A DNA stretch of 64,000 nt. It comes from Nannobrachium achirus. Taxonomy: Eukaryota; Chordata; Actinopteri; Myctophiformes; Myctophidae. Positions 1 to 15,109 of the stretch are shown here, piece after piece (the stretch's first letter is position 1; every line of letters begins with the position of its first letter). Where the stretch lies: contig OY997640.1 of assembly GCA_963921795.1 (NCBI GenBank), forward strand, positions 49,936,404 to 50,000,403, written 5' to 3'. The position numbers and the translations under genes were made by a program. The notes beneath the pieces were generated by a model that was not told where the DNA came from, made no database searches, and saw nothing but the letters and a program-made list of their open reading frames with translations.

Positions 1-1421
1 TAACTTGTATGGACTCCTCATTATCGCCTGCAAGAGAAGGGGCGCTCGCTCATAAAACACACATTTGAACCGAGCAGCAGCCGACATGAATCGGCTAGAG
101 CGCAGAGTCACCTGCCGCTGATCTGCGGCTCCATGCCCAATCCTGTTCTTAATCCGTACTATCTCATGACTCAGGTAATCCCTCAAACGAGCACCGTCAG
201 ACCTCTCTCGGTCAGCTCCATTGACACCGCTGCTTCAGAAATTCTTTAGGCTGAACACTTTCGTTGCATTATCACAGTTTTTGAGAGGCCTTTTTGTTTT
301 TTCCACGGCCGCCAAGTACCCCTCTGTCTTCTTATCCCTTTGGTCTCACAGGGCTTGTGACCTCTGACCTTTTGTGCGAATGGCCAAGGCTCAGTGGGTT
401 CTTTAAGTTTAGGCCGATTAGACTTCATGGGGCTGTTTCTCCTTGGCTGTGCATGGCTGGCCACAGAAACGGAGGACATGTTGACCTCACACACTGCTTC
501 AGATGTGTTCAGCGGGATAAAGAGGGTCGGACAGAGTTTGTCTAAACTTGCCCTTTCTTTCCAATTCACAAATTATAATCCAACATCGGGTGAAACCAGC
601 CGGCTGAATCTGTCAGTTCTTTCCTGTACCACGCAGCCCCGCAGGCGCAAACCTAGTTCTTAATTGTGTTGGCTTCCCTGTGTTATCTAATGAAACAGGA
701 AATGCTTCAAAAAATATTAAACAAATTCTTATAGGCATAGGTTGAGGTCGAGACTCGGTGGTGAACCGGACACCTTGCCTGTCAGAAGAGGAGTAGGAAA
801 AACAAACACCTCACTCTACAGAGGACAATAGCAAGGGGCTTGCGCTTCCCTGCACAATGAGCCGGCATGGATTTGGGATTTGCCTCAGTGACGGAGAAAG
901 GCACTGTGGTCTTTCTGCTATGTGACCGGGGAGAATGACAACACTTTGGGGTGTTCGGGTGCGGGGAGGTATGATCTGTGGGTATTCATTTAGGAAGATG
1001 GGATGGGACCACTTCCTCCAACCCACATGACAACATGAAGACTCATAGTCACGCCAAGACATAACAGATTGAATACTTTATGAGGAATAAGAGTCAATAG
1101 TAAGTCGATTTTCCAGGACATTGACTGTGTTGGATAATTTCTCTCCTGCTTGAATTAATTACCTGAGAGATGTTATGATGAGTTAGCATATTCAATTCAA
1201 TAAGACACATACCAGGACATTTTGATTTGTTATGTACTTCTTTCTTGTTCTTATTGTACCACCTATGGTTTAATTAAGAGAGAATGAGTACTAGAATATC
1301 ATAATTAAGTGTAAGTACTGTTAATTGACTTAAGTATTACTCAAGTAGAAGTAAGAGTACTTATTGAAAAGTACTGTACTTTTAAAACTACAAAAATAGC
1401 TCTTCTCTGGGTAACATTTAC
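1..1421. other. Intronic sequence, no gene seen
   Basis: No supportable exon, RNA gene or intact repeat was seen on either strand. If frem2 continues on the minus strand beyond exon 2, this is part of its second intron. A degraded piece of the teleost repeat rich in AAGTACTTTTACTC-like runs is visible at about 1305-1385. Confidence 0.5.
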
Positions 1422-1744
1422 TTAAAGGAGTAGTTCACCCCCAAAATGACTTTTTTTCTATTGATTAGTCACGCCATGGAGACTAGAGTTCAATAATATT
1501 TTTTGTTTTTTGTCGCATTCCTAACAACAAAAATGTGCTAACAATACATTTACCCCCATTCGTTCCGGATGGTGACCCGTTTCGAAACGGGTCACCATCC
1601 GGAATCAATGGGGGTAAATTTACTCAAATCAAATTTTTGTCTTAGGAATGTGACAAAAACCAAAAAATATTATTGAACTCTAGTCTCCATGGCGTGACTA
1701 ATCAATAGAAAAAAAGTCATTTTGGGGGTGAACTACTCCTTTAA
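1422..1744. mobile_element. Palindromic MITE with TTAA target (Kolobok-like)
   Basis: The element is one long, nearly perfect palindrome with arms of about 150 bases meeting near 1583. It begins AAAGGAGTAGTTCACCCCCA and ends with the complement, and both sides carry TTAA (1422-1425 and 1741-1744). The terminal sequence resembles abundant teleost MITEs that insert at TTAA (Kolobok or piggyBac type). It has no coding capacity. A second, more diverged copy lies in frem2 intron 1. Confidence 0.8.
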
Positions 1745-1894
1745 TTTACATATGGACACACGTGAAAGAGCCAATATGGCTTCCTAAATATGAATATTCC
1801 CAACACCTACAATACCAACCAATCCCTTTCCAATTCAGTGATGCTCTACAAATACACACACGCGCGCAAGTACGCACACAAGCACAAGCACACG

Positions 1895-2045
<151 letters not shown>

Positions 2046-2099
2046 GTGCCTTTGCTTCAAGTTGGAGACACAGAGCTTCAACTTTCACAGTAGCCCAGC

Positions 2100-3230
2100 A
2101 GGACGGCTAACCTTCACCATGCTCATGTTTCTGACAGTCAAAGCTAAAAATACAAGGAAACATGTATCATGTCGGTCTTTGCCTGCCCCACATTCTTCAG
2201 CGGTTCATACTGTAGGTACAACACTCATGATCAATGTAGAAGTCAGACAGCCCTCTTTGAACTGCTTCCTCACATGTGACTTAGGTGTCTTATCCATGTT
2301 CCTTTACAGTGGTATAAACCCTGCATGCACGCATGCATTCTGCTAAATGACACGATTGTATCAATCAAACCTGACCTAATGGAAAGGAACCAAGTGGAGC
2401 CTAGTGGAACGTAAACATTAATCAACCTTAGAGAGGCACTTGTTCTAGTCTGACATAGAATACATCTCATTTTCAAAACTCTGGCAGACCATGAATGACA
2501 AACTGTTGGGGTCTTTTTTTTTGTGATGTGGAAAGTGTGCCTTGGCGGCAGGCCTGCTTTGGGGCTGATATACAGTACAGAGAAGCTTAGTGGAGTGGTT
2601 ATCATCTAGGATTATCAAGTGTACACAGCACAGACAAAGACACCTCTCTGTTTCAGCATCCAGAATATATACCGTTGTTGTCGGGTGGAAACCAAAACCA
2701 TTCTGTATGTATTGTATTTGTATGTATTGTATTTATCATTTTAAAAATTATTTAAAATTGTGAAAATAGCTGATCTACAAGCACACAACGCCTCGCACCA
2801 CAAGGAGTTGTATGCTTGTAGATCTTTCACTAGTTTTGTGCGACAGTCTTGTATGATTAAGCAGGGCTTTACTTTGGAAAAAAAACATAGACATTTTAAA
2901 CTTGGAGATACAAGGTTTTGTCTGGATGGATGCAGAATGTATTTCTGCCACAAGTTACTGGGCGATATTCCCTTGACTAATGACAGTGACAAATACATTA
3001 AATTCAATTAAAAATCCCAGAAAATAAATTGGATTATAATCATTTGAAATAATCTGATACAGGTAAACGTACACTGTACTAGAGATAAACGATCACATTT
3101 TCACAGGGACACCAGAAGGCATCTTCTAACGAGAAGTATCAGACATGTCTTTCTTCCCTTTGTGTCATCCTTATCTATATTTACCTGTTTACTTCATAAT
3201 AGTTGCTTTCTAATGGAGCATCCGCCTTGC
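2100..3230. other. Intronic sequence, no gene seen
   Basis: No exon or RNA gene is supportable. The only structured feature is the small palindrome at 2760-2830, listed separately. Confidence 0.5.
2760..2830. repeat. Mini-palindrome copy 1
   Basis: Left arm GTGAAAATAGCTGATCTACA; the right arm returns through GTTGTATGCTTGTAGATC and ends TTTCAC, having lost the CTAT portion. It belongs to the dispersed mini-palindrome family described under findings. No surrounding host element is recognised. Confidence 0.75.
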
Positions 3231-3236
3231 TGCCTG

Positions 3237-3237
<1 letters not shown>

Positions 3238-3315
<78 letters not shown>
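3238..3315. repeat. (TC)n microsatellite
   Basis: Near-pure TC repeat of about 39 units. It lies about 110 bases from a (CA)n tract. Confidence 0.97.
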
Positions 3316-3318
<3 letters not shown>

Positions 3319-3418
3319 CCTCTTTTGCTCTTGCACCCGCACATTCTCCCACAGGAAACATTTCAATTTCTTTGTGCCAGAACTGCAGATTATGGGCAGA
3401 TTGACAGCTGTAACCCCC

Positions 3419-6596
<3,178 letters not shown>

Positions 6597-6648
6597 TGGA
6601 GGGAGGGAGGGAGGAGGGGGGGAGGGAGGGAGGAGGGGGGGGGGGGCG
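6597..6648. repeat. Purine-rich G-run tract (GGGA)n
   Basis: Repeated GGGA blocks ending in a run of about 13 G. Several tracts of three or more G in close succession would allow G-quadruplex folding on the plus strand. Confidence 0.9.
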
Positions 6649-6921
6649 TGAGATTCCCCAGCTTCTTCTACAGTCAGAGTGCTCACCCCAAAACAGTGGC
6701 ACCACAAGGCCATAAATCGTTTGCTGGCTGTTGACACAGCAGACAGCTCAAGTGCAAAGACACAGCTAGGAAACAGGGGTGTAACATGACTGTGACCTAT
6801 ACTGTATGAGCTGCTCAGTAAGCACACATGCAGCTTACTGTAATATTGTAAAGAAAGACACTTGACCATGTCAGGTGATTTGGAAAAAATCAAACCTCGG
6901 TTCGAAGTGGAGCGGTGAATC

Positions 6922-6994
6922 TGAGCGTGCGTGCGTGCGTGTGAGTGCGCGTGCGTGCGTGCGTGCGTGCGTGCGTGTGTGTGTGTGTGTGTCT
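6922..6994. repeat. (GCGT)n/(GT)n microsatellite
   Basis: Impure GCGT units grading into GT. Short CCAGCCAG and CCCACCCA repeats follow at about 7098-7126. Confidence 0.93.
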
Positions 6995-7255
6995 GTGTGA
7001 GTGAGTGGTGAGTGTGCCTGGCCTGCACAAAACAGCGCCCCTCCTTTAACTAGTGTGTTGTGTGTGGCCACTCAAGGTATTGCCAGGCTACGGACACGGC
7101 CAGCCAGCCAGCCAGCCACCCACCCACGGACATACCCACGGACATACCTGTCTATTGGGAGCGCTTTCACCGCTCCAAAAAATGCATGTGCGCAGATGCA
7201 GTGATACTCAGGTGCATAAACACAGCTGCACACACGCACATGATTCCATCCCACC

Positions 7256-7272
7256 ACCCCCCCCCCCCCCCC
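7256..7272. repeat. Poly-C run
   Basis: A run of about 17 C. Length is likely to be unreliable in the assembly. Confidence 0.9.
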
Positions 7273-7435
7273 AGGCCCATTCCGGCCATTCTGTTGAAGA
7301 GGCACCACCACTGCAGACGGAATCTATGGGTTATCAGCCTATCAGAGATCAGTTTGGATTTCTGGGGGAGCCAGGAAAGCAAAGGGGAAAAGGGGGTCTT
7401 TGAAAGGAGATCCTCCTGGTGCCCTCCCTTCCTCA

Positions 7436-7585
<150 letters not shown>

Positions 7586-8176
7586 TGCACACCTGTCTGC
7601 TATGTCGCCCCACTTCATTACTAGGGCCTGTTCTGTCTGTGGCCCCTGGAGTCTGGAGTCTCCAATGAAGTGCATTCCTACTCCCGAATGATCACATAAC
7701 ACCCATGGGCCTATGATCTCCCTCCAGAGCTGGAAAAGAATATTATCTCTATTAAAAAAAAAAAAAAACACTACAGAGACTGATTCAGCTTGACTGGGTA
7801 CATAGAGGTAGTGTTCTTTGTCTGTCTTGTGTCAATCAGTGCATCAGTATAGTTTAATTGCAATTCTAGTGAAACCTTACACAAGCATTTCATGAAAACT
7901 GGTCGGCTAACATCGCTAACTGTTTGAGATACACATTCCCATATCTGTAGTGTAGTTCTTCTGCTGTCTATCTTGGTGCATTTCAAACATAATATGGACG
8001 CACTGTTCTCTCTTATGCTTTTTTGATCCCTTGATCGCGACATTTCATGAATTTTTTGTCTGTGTTTTCCGCCTATCCATGGACAGGCTCTGGATTCATA
8101 AGGACCAGTAAGCATGTATTGAACATCTGACAGTTTCCCATACTGTATCTCTCCCACTGTCCATCTTGGGCTATTT

Positions 8177-8203
8177 AAAAAATCACACCCGTGTGAAGTG
8201 GAG

Positions 8204-8297
<94 letters not shown>

Positions 8298-8943
8298 ATC
8301 ATGTGTACCGATTTTTGTGACATTTGAAGAAAATATGTAGGAAAAGTAGCAAAAAGTGTGTTTTGGAGAAAATGCAAGATGGCGGAAAATCTATCATGGC
8401 GCAAATGGGCGTGGCCTATATGGGGAGATGCGTCATGACCCAAGGAATCCAGGGAAAAAATATTTTTAATTTTCCGACCTACGGTTCAACAGTTATAGGC
8501 CAAAACGTAAACTGGGCTGTTATGGCGCCACCATGCGGCCAAATGACACAATTATTTTTTATTTAATCCTTGAAATCATTATGAACCTCCTCTCCAAGTC
8601 TTGAAACTCTAGCCCCTATGGTTTGCGAGAGACAAATAATTGAATGTGAGTTTTTGCGATTCCCATTATAAGTCAATGGGGAAAATTAATTCACTAATAA
8701 ATTAATATCAATTAAACTATTGAACCTTTCTCTTAGCAAGTTACTAGCCCACCATTCCCGAGTAAGCCGGTCGATTTGACATATGGCGCGAGTGTGTGGT
8801 GGCAAAACTGTGGGACTAGTAGCGTGCCGAAGTTTAGGAAGTTCAGGCTACATACAGACACACAGACAGACACACAGACAGACACACAGACAGACCCACA
8901 CGGCCACGTATAGGGAGCCTGTGCTTCACACAGCTCCAAAAAG
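8177..8943 (+). repeat. Dispersed repeat R1, copy A
   Basis: This 767-base unit recurs at 37110-37916 in the same orientation, with only scattered substitutions and a different microsatellite length. It starts AAAAAATCACACCCGTGTGA, contains a (GT)n tract (8203-8296) and the landmark GGCGTGGCCTATATGGGGAG, has a CAGACA microsatellite near its end, and stops after CACACAGCTCCAAAAAG. A short inverted similarity (TGGAGCTGTGTG) exists near both ends. No protein is encoded and I do not recognise the family. High identity between copies suggests recent spread. Confidence 0.85.
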
Positions 8944-9796
8944 ATGATACAACTGATACAAAGACGAAAGAAACCCCACGACTGTCTGGACAAGTCTGAC
9001 ACTAACTGAGGCCTTCTTCTCGTAGCCTGTGGCTTCCTGGAGCTCATGCCTGATGGACAAGGAGAGGGTATGCTATGTGAGCCATGCACCCACTTGTAAA
9101 AACAAGTATTTACGGCCTTGTTTTCCCACACATTGTGAATGGCTGTAGGGAGTTTGTAACCTGGTCACTGCTTGTTTATTACTTTTGCCATAGAAATTCC
9201 CAGCAGACAGTGGGAATGACCAGTGGATGAGGTCACAACAGGTATGGCAAGACAAGAGAGTTCGGTTTTCTCTTTTAACAAGAAAAACAACATTTGGTTT
9301 GTCAGAGTGAGTGGCCATACATCCTTCAGCAAAGCACCAATCTCCTATAACTATTCACTCGTTTGAAGTTGTTCTAAGAATGTTACAAGAGTTACTATAG
9401 GGCCTACGTTAAATGCCTGAAAATGAAAATACACCATTTAATGACAATTCATCTGTCATTTGTCATTTGTAATGGAAAGTGGACATTTCAGATCTCTTCT
9501 ATAACTTTGCAGGAGATTTTCAAATTACCCTTTTTCAACAAACAAAGCCACACACCTACACCTACCTACAGGACAGGATGACTGCTCACAACTGTTAGGG
9601 ATCCTACTGACCTGTAACAGGAGTGAGAGCAACCCATCACTCATCATAGACAAGAGTATCTGCCGGCAGGTTAGTGATCTGGAGATGAGGTAGTAGAGTT
9701 CCTCAGTTCACCCCATGAATCACTGCTCTTCACTTAAACCGCGGGACAGTTTTCACAGTTATGGTTCTTCCCGGGTTATCAGAGCATCAGTTAATT
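8944..9796. other. Intronic sequence, no gene seen
   Basis: Nothing supportable was seen between repeat R1 copy A and the hAT element at 9805. Confidence 0.5.
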
Positions 9797-9972
9797 ACTG
9801 TTCTCAGTGGAGGAAAAAGTACTTGCATGTCTAAGTAAAAGTATCAAATGCAATGTAGAAATACTGTGTTACAAGTATAAGTCTGGAATTCATAATGTAC
9901 CTGTTGTAAAAGTAAAAAGGTATTGGTGTCAAAATATAGTACCAAAAGTAGTAATCTATTTTTGAAAGGATT

Positions 9973-10031
9973 GCTAACTCACAAGCTCACAATGCGTGAT
10001 GCATTGTGAGCTTGTAGATCTGCTATTTTAA
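9973..10031. repeat. Mini-palindrome copy 2
   Basis: Core stem ACAAGCTCACAATGC pairs with GCATTGTGAGCTTGT around a 5-base loop. The right side continues AGATCTGCTATTTTA. Nested in the hAT MITE at 9805-10289. Confidence 0.8.
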
Positions 10032-10261
10032 AATGATTTAAATGTTTTTAGGTCTCAAGTGGTTAATGTATGTTTTGTATTAATAATCAAAATCTAACTA
10101 GAAACAAATAATTGTAGAGGTGAACAAGTACAATATTTTCCTCTGAGATGTCGTGGAGTAGAAATAAAAGTACAGAAAATTGGAAACACTCAAGTAAAGT
10201 AAAATTACCCCAAAATGTAACTTAAGTACAGTAGTTGAATACATGTACTTAGTTACTTACC

Positions 10262-10282
10262 TAACCCTAACCCTAACCCTAC
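10262..10282. repeat. Interstitial telomere-like CCCTAA run
   Basis: About three and a half units of the vertebrate telomere motif CCCTAA, located within the last 30 bases of a hAT MITE. Confidence 0.8.
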
Positions 10283-10798
10283 ACCACTGACTGTTCTTCA
10301 TCTTACTGTACTGTAAACTGTGGGACACTTCCCACAGGTATGGATTCTCCTGGGTTATCAGAGCATCAGTTAATCACTTTCCCTCACCTTACGCTTAAAT
10401 TGTGCAATTTTTGGAAAGAAAAATGCTTCTGAAATGACACTGTTAGTTCAAGATGCTGGGTGTTTCAGGAAAACAAACATCAGGTCACTTGAGATTGGAT
10501 CTTGAACTTCTCAAACGTCATGCATTTCCAGTCAGTCTCCCAGTCGCTCTCCCTCTCTGTCTATAGTATGTATATGATTGACGTGTCTATTTTGGGGTGT
10601 CTGATCTCACTGACTGATTTACACACCTGAGACACATTCCTGCCATGACACTTCTGTGGAGGGGTGAAAAGTTAAACAGGCACTGCACAGAGTGCCTACC
10701 TGGGTCCTGTGTGGGGGCCTTGGAATCAGGGGTGTCGCACAAAATTCTGGGCCCTGGGTACAAGGATTCACTCACATTTTGTGCTTTAACTATTGACA

Positions 10799-10865
10799 AA
10801 TGCAGATATACAAGCTCATAGCGCAGCACCGAGTGCTGCGCTGCGAGCTTGTATCTGCTATTTTT
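10799..10865. repeat. Mini-palindrome copy 3
   Basis: Left arm TGCAGATATACAAGCTCA, GC-rich centre GCGCAGCACC/GTGCTGCGC, right arm GCGAGCTTGTATCTGCTA. Nested in the CAGGGG-family MITE. Confidence 0.8.
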
Positions 10866-11124
10866 GAAAAAAGTCTTTGAATATTTCAAATCCTTCAAAG
10901 GTTTTTTGAAAAACCTATGTTTCTATTTCAGTGGTGCTCAAACCTTTTCATGTGAAGGACCCCCAAAATGATATGTATTTGGCCACGGACCCCCATCTCA
11001 AAATATTTAGTTCCAGGGACCCCCCAGAAGCAAAATTTGAGTTAAAAATGTTTGCTTAAAACTTTTCAAAAATAGCTAAAGTATAATATAATTAAGGCCC
11101 CTCCACCTTGGGCCCTAGTAACTC

Positions 11125-11451
11125 AAGCCTCGATCAGAGTCGGCTCCGCGGTGGAAGGCTATCCACCGCAGTGTAGTCTTTTTGAGTCATGAAACTACAA
11201 CGTTACGTCATTCCTCGCGGTGAAGAGCTTTCCACCGCGAGTCCCGACACATCTCTCTGTTTTTACTTTCAGACAGACAGGCTCTTCACCCCGTTCACTG
11301 ATTGGTCGAACTGGACCAGTCAGTCACGGTGAATAGGACTCCACCGTGACGGACTATGATGGCCTTCACTTATTTTCTGACTTGAGGTGGAAAGCTTTCC
11401 ACCTCAAATTTGCGGTGGATAGCTCTTCACCGCAGACTCTGATCGAGGCTT
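11125..11451. mobile_element. Multi-hairpin MITE with 17-bp terminal inverted repeats
   Basis: Perfect terminal inverted repeats AAGCCTCGATCAGAGTC (11125-11141) and their complement (11435-11451) bound a 327-base insert. The interior holds a series of hairpins of one pattern, GGTG(G/A)A to TCCACC, at 11148-11169, 11214-11241, 11323-11350, 11382-11407 (a perfect 26-base palindrome) and 11411-11434. It interrupts the CAGGGG MITE, whose uninterrupted copies show the undisturbed target. Superfamily not determined: no clean target duplication could be read. Confidence 0.85.
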
Positions 11452-11461
11452 AAGTCCCACT

Positions 11462-11490
11462 CCCCCCCCCCCCCCCCCCCCCCCCCCCCC
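11462..11490. repeat. Poly-C run
   Basis: About 29 consecutive C between the multi-hairpin MITE and the end of its host element. Other copies have only a few C here, so this is a local expansion. Confidence 0.9.
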
Positions 11491-11701
11491 TTGTGACGCC
11501 CCTGCAGACCACCAAGTCTACTCTGAGACCCCCTGTCTGGAACTGAGTGTCCACTCTGACCTCTGACCTCTCCCTGGGACCTCGCCATGCATACGTTACG
11601 GCGGACACACTTCTGTTACAGAAAAGGCGCCACACACAGGCTGTCCCACAGATGCACACAGCCTTCATTATTAATGTCAGCAAACCCATCAGTATTCAAA
11701 T

Positions 11702-12140
11702 TTAAAGGGGTATTTCACTTTAAAACACATAGGTTCATGGTCACGTCTACGGTGCACACCCGATATATTTTAAGTTGTTTGATTCAATATTTGGATATTT
11801 GATATTAGTTTACTTTGAATAAACACGCAACCCTCCCATATAATATAAGCCCAAATTCTACTTTAAACTCCATGTTAACCATGTTAGATGTTGTGCTTCT
11901 GTTTAATTTTCTATAAAAAATTTAAGTAAAATAAAAGTAAAATACAGTAATAAAAACATGTCTGTTCCCTCTAACCTGGTTAACATGAAGTTGAATGGAC
12001 TAATAATACTGTAGGAGGGTGGTGTGTCTGATGAATATTGAATATCTAAATATTGAATCAAGCAACTTAAAAACTGCCAGGGGTGCACACAAAAGACTGA
12101 GTAGACAATTACAATGTGTTTTAGGGGGAACCCCTATAAG
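11702..12140. mobile_element. MITE-like inverted repeat
   Basis: Left arm AGGGGTATTTCACTTTAAAA, then a segment with AAGTTGTTTGATTCAATATT. Both recur in inverted order on the right (AATATTGAATCAAGCAACTT, then GTGTTTTAGGGGGAACCCCT). Arms are imperfect and the target duplication is unclear, so family assignment is open. Confidence 0.6.
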
Positions 12141-12504
12141 TTATAAACAAAGCTACACAAAGTAGGCCTAACATATCTGAAGCATTGCAAGTGTTGCTAG
12201 GCAAGGGGAGACCAACAGGATGTGCGTGTGAGCGTGCGTGCATACGTGTGCATGTGCACAGCAAACATACTGTAAGTACTGAAATTGTGTATTTCATTAT
12301 CTTTCATTTTCTCTGTTATTATAAGGGCAGTGACCTGTTATTATAAGGACAGTGACCTGGGCAACTCTGCTGAGCAGATATGGTAGATGAACAGCAGGCA
12401 CAAGACATAAGACATCTTACTAGGAAGCGTACATGTGATCGAGAACAATCACAGATCAGATGACTATAGCTATACAGTAGAGTAGAGACACATGCATGAA
12501 TTTT

Positions 12505-12778
12505 GGCATAGCTCAGGGGTAGAGAAACCGTTATTAGAGCACGAAGGGTTCCCGAAGGGTTCCCAGTTCGAATCCGGGCTCCCCCTGAGTTAATGTCGAA
12601 GGGTCCTTGGGCAAGACTCTGAACCCCACATTGCTCCCGGTGAGCTGGTTGGTTCCTTGCATGGTTTCCTCCGCCACCGGTGTATGAATGTGTGCGTGAA
12701 TGGGTGAATGTAATGCACAATCTCTGTAAAGCGCTTTGGATAAAAGCGCTATATAAATGCACCATTTACCATTTACCA
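12505..12778 (+). mobile_element. tRNA-derived SINE
   Basis: The head carries a pol III A box (TAGCTCAGGGG, 12509-12519) and B box (AGTTCGAATCC, 12565-12575). The body has TTGGGCAAGACTCTGAACCC and GTAAAGCGCTTTGGATAAAA, typical of widespread teleost SINEs, and the tail is a short CATTTAC repeat. Minus-strand open frames over this span are shadows of the SINE. Confidence 0.85.
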
Positions 12779-13043
12779 ATTATCAAAAAATTAAATATAC
12801 ATTTTTTTTTTCATGATTTACTTTCTTTAGACAATAAATAAAGTGAATATACCACTTTCAAATAATTACAGTAAACCAAAAGCTTCCTGCTTTAAGTGAC
12901 TAACAAACAGCCCACACACTGGCTGACCATCCTGGTGCTTTCAACATGCCTCGACATGTTGTCCAAGACAACGTTAACCTCAATGATTAGACTATTCTTC
13001 ACTCACTGCCAGGATCACCTTGCTTTTCATGTATTCTTTGTCT

Positions 13044-13044
<1 letters not shown>

Positions 13045-13100
<56 letters not shown>

Positions 13101-13158
13101 CGTGTGCGTGTGCGTGTGCGTGTGTGTGTGTGTGCGTGTGCGTACGTGCGGGTGTGTG
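13045..13158. repeat. (GT)n microsatellite, impure
   Basis: GT repeat with GC interruptions in its second half. Confidence 0.95.
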
Positions 13159-13182
13159 TCTTAAAATTAACAAAAATAATTA

Positions 13183-13758
13183 TTAAAAGGTAGGGTAAGT
13201 GATTTTCTTTGTTTAAAATAATTGTTTATGGGCGCCTGCTGGCCTACCGGTCCAGGCACATACCACAAAGGCTCTGATGCCTGACAGCGCGTCGTGGGTT
13301 CGAATCCTTTGCTGCGTTCTCTCCCCATCTCTCTCTCTGTTTCCTGTCAGTCTACTGTCCTTTCAATAAAGGCATAAAAGCCCCCTCATTGCTATAGAGA
13401 GTTTGCTCGGTAACAGGAGTGTCCATGTCTCTCCAGCTTTTTCCACAGAAAATGCATTTTCAGGTCGGGATACCAATTTCCTCCAATCAGGATAGAGAAC
13501 TCAGACAGGACAAGTGAAAACAAGTGAAATGGAACACTATACAAATTAAGCTGATAAAAGGCTACTCCTGATTGGCAGAAATGATGTCACCTACTGTACC
13601 TGAACATTTATATTTTGTTTATAGAGCTGGAGAGACAGGGAGACTCCTGTTACTGGACAAACGCTCTATAGCAATGATTGATTGACAAAATAGTGCTTTA
13701 AACTTTTAACAATTCTTTTTTTGTTTAACCAAATAATATCACTTACCCTACCTTTTAA
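13183..13758. mobile_element. Long-TIR MITE with TTAA target, split by a SINE
   Basis: Terminal repeats AAGGTAGGGTAAGTGAT and their complement are bounded by TTAA on both sides (13183-13186, 13755-13758). A second pair of matching arms (13389-13439 against 13626-13675, with GTAACAGGAGT and CTCTCCAGCT) shows the palindrome is long. The SINE at 13230-13384 has interrupted and partly replaced the left arm. Confidence 0.75.
13230..13384 (+). mobile_element. tRNA-derived SINE (family S2)
   Basis: The tRNA-like head ends with B box GGGTTCGAATCC (13296-13307). The 3' tail is AATAAAGGCATAAAAGCCCC. The same head and tail recur on the minus strand at 29262-29442, and the head alone at 59096-59170. Confidence 0.8.
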
Positions 13759-13759
13759 A

Positions 13760-14270
13760 GGGGAGCAGTTTGGAATGGAATGCCCCATAGCCAACATCTA
13801 ATTTGAAACCCCAATGTAATTGATCTATAAAGCATTCAGGGCCCTTGGGATCTTCCGAATTGTTTTACACCCCTACTCAGTTCTAGTATGCAAACATGTA
13901 TAGGCCTATTTACTTATATATGGGCCTGCCCTGTACACACAGTTAAGAATATGTTAAGAAGTTAAAATCTGATATGAACCACTGGAAACCTTACTGTAGC
14001 TGTGCTGCCTGCATGTGAATGGGGGTCTGATAAGAAAGAAAGATTTCCAGCTGGATAGGTGGTTTAATTCCTCCAGGCCAGCACCTGGTTAAGCTGAGCT
14101 AGCAGGAAATTGAAGCTAATTGAAACCCTTGTGCTCCCTTCCTGTCATTTAAACACCATTTAACACACAGTGAGTCAAGGCAGCATTGGAGATAAAGAAA
14201 TTACAATGCTTTTGGCAAATTCCAAAGTGGTGTTTGTGGTCCTAAAGATAACATAAAATATACCCTTTGA
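13760..14270. other. Intronic sequence, no gene seen
   Basis: No supportable feature was seen. Confidence 0.5.
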
Positions 14271-14271
14271 T

Positions 14272-14275
<4 letters not shown>

Positions 14276-14346
<71 letters not shown>

Positions 14347-14363
14347 GAGAGAAAGAGAGAGAA

Positions 14364-14439
<76 letters not shown>
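14276..14439. repeat. (GA)n microsatellite
   Basis: GA repeat of about 80 units with AAAT interruptions near the middle. Confidence 0.96.
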
Positions 14440-14442
<3 letters not shown>

Positions 14443-14892
14443 CTGAAAACCTTCCCCTGAAAATCATGCTTACGTATTAAGTCCTCGGCCAGGCTAATAT
14501 AATAATTAACATGTACTGTAGGACTTTGACAGGAATTGGCCCAAAAGCTACAAACCTAAGCTTCCCCTGCCAATGAATGTGTGATGATTATTGCCAATAG
14601 CCTGGTCCTCCTTCCAGCATAATTATAGACCAAACTTTCCCTTCTACATGGATTACATTTCTAAATCCTTGGAGGTTTATTTAGGTTTTACAGCTGAGGT
14701 TAAAATAGCAAAGTGTGCCACACCTGTTGCTTTTTTTTTATTGCTTTGCATTGGCTATATACAGTATGTCATGTAGTTCAAATCTTTTTAACATAGGGCA
14801 GAGAAACTGCAATACAAGCCCCAGCCTTAACATTCAAATGGTACAAATCCCTGTCATCTCTGTATCCTACAAATGTGATTGACACAGTGACA

Positions 14893-14896
14893 CACT

Positions 14897-14927
<31 letters not shown>

Positions 14928-14950
14928 GCACACACACACGCACACACACA

Positions 14951-14993
<43 letters not shown>

Positions 14994-15017
14994 CCACTCG
15001 CTCGCCCAACCCACCGA

Positions 15018-15085
<68 letters not shown>

Positions 15086-15103
15086 CGCACACACGCACAC
15101 GCA
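14893..15103. repeat. (CA)n/(CACG)n compound microsatellite
   Basis: CA blocks flank a run of GCAC units, interrupted by a short unique segment at about 14992-15020. Confidence 0.96.
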
Positions 15104-15109
15104 CCATAA

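Larger units (their letters stand above)
9797..10297. mobile_element. hAT-type MITE, AGTACT-rich family
   Basis: The element (9805-10289) begins CAGTGGAGGAAAAAGTACTT and ends ACACCACTG. It is flanked by a perfect 8-bp target duplication ACTGTTCT (9797-9804 and 10290-10297), the length expected of hAT elements. The interior is rich in AAGTACTTTTACTC-like motifs typical of a very common teleost MITE. It carries a mini-palindrome at 9973-10031 and a short telomere-like CCCTAA run near its right end. Confidence 0.85.
10737..11504 (-). mobile_element. hAT-type MITE, CAGGGG family, interrupted copy
   Basis: Left end CAGGGGTGTCGCACAAAATT, right end TTGTGACGCCCCTG. The family is defined by the complete copy at 30686-31146, which has a perfect 8-bp target duplication. 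Here a second element (11125-11451) is inserted and a long C run (11462-11490) has grown beside the right end. The interior holds a mini-palindrome (10799-10865) and a GGACCCCC-rich segment shared with other copies. No target duplication is evident for this copy. Confidence 0.75.

Noticed and set aside
12319-12779. Minus-strand frames of 148 and 81 codons
   Set aside because: They lie antisense over a tRNA-derived SINE.
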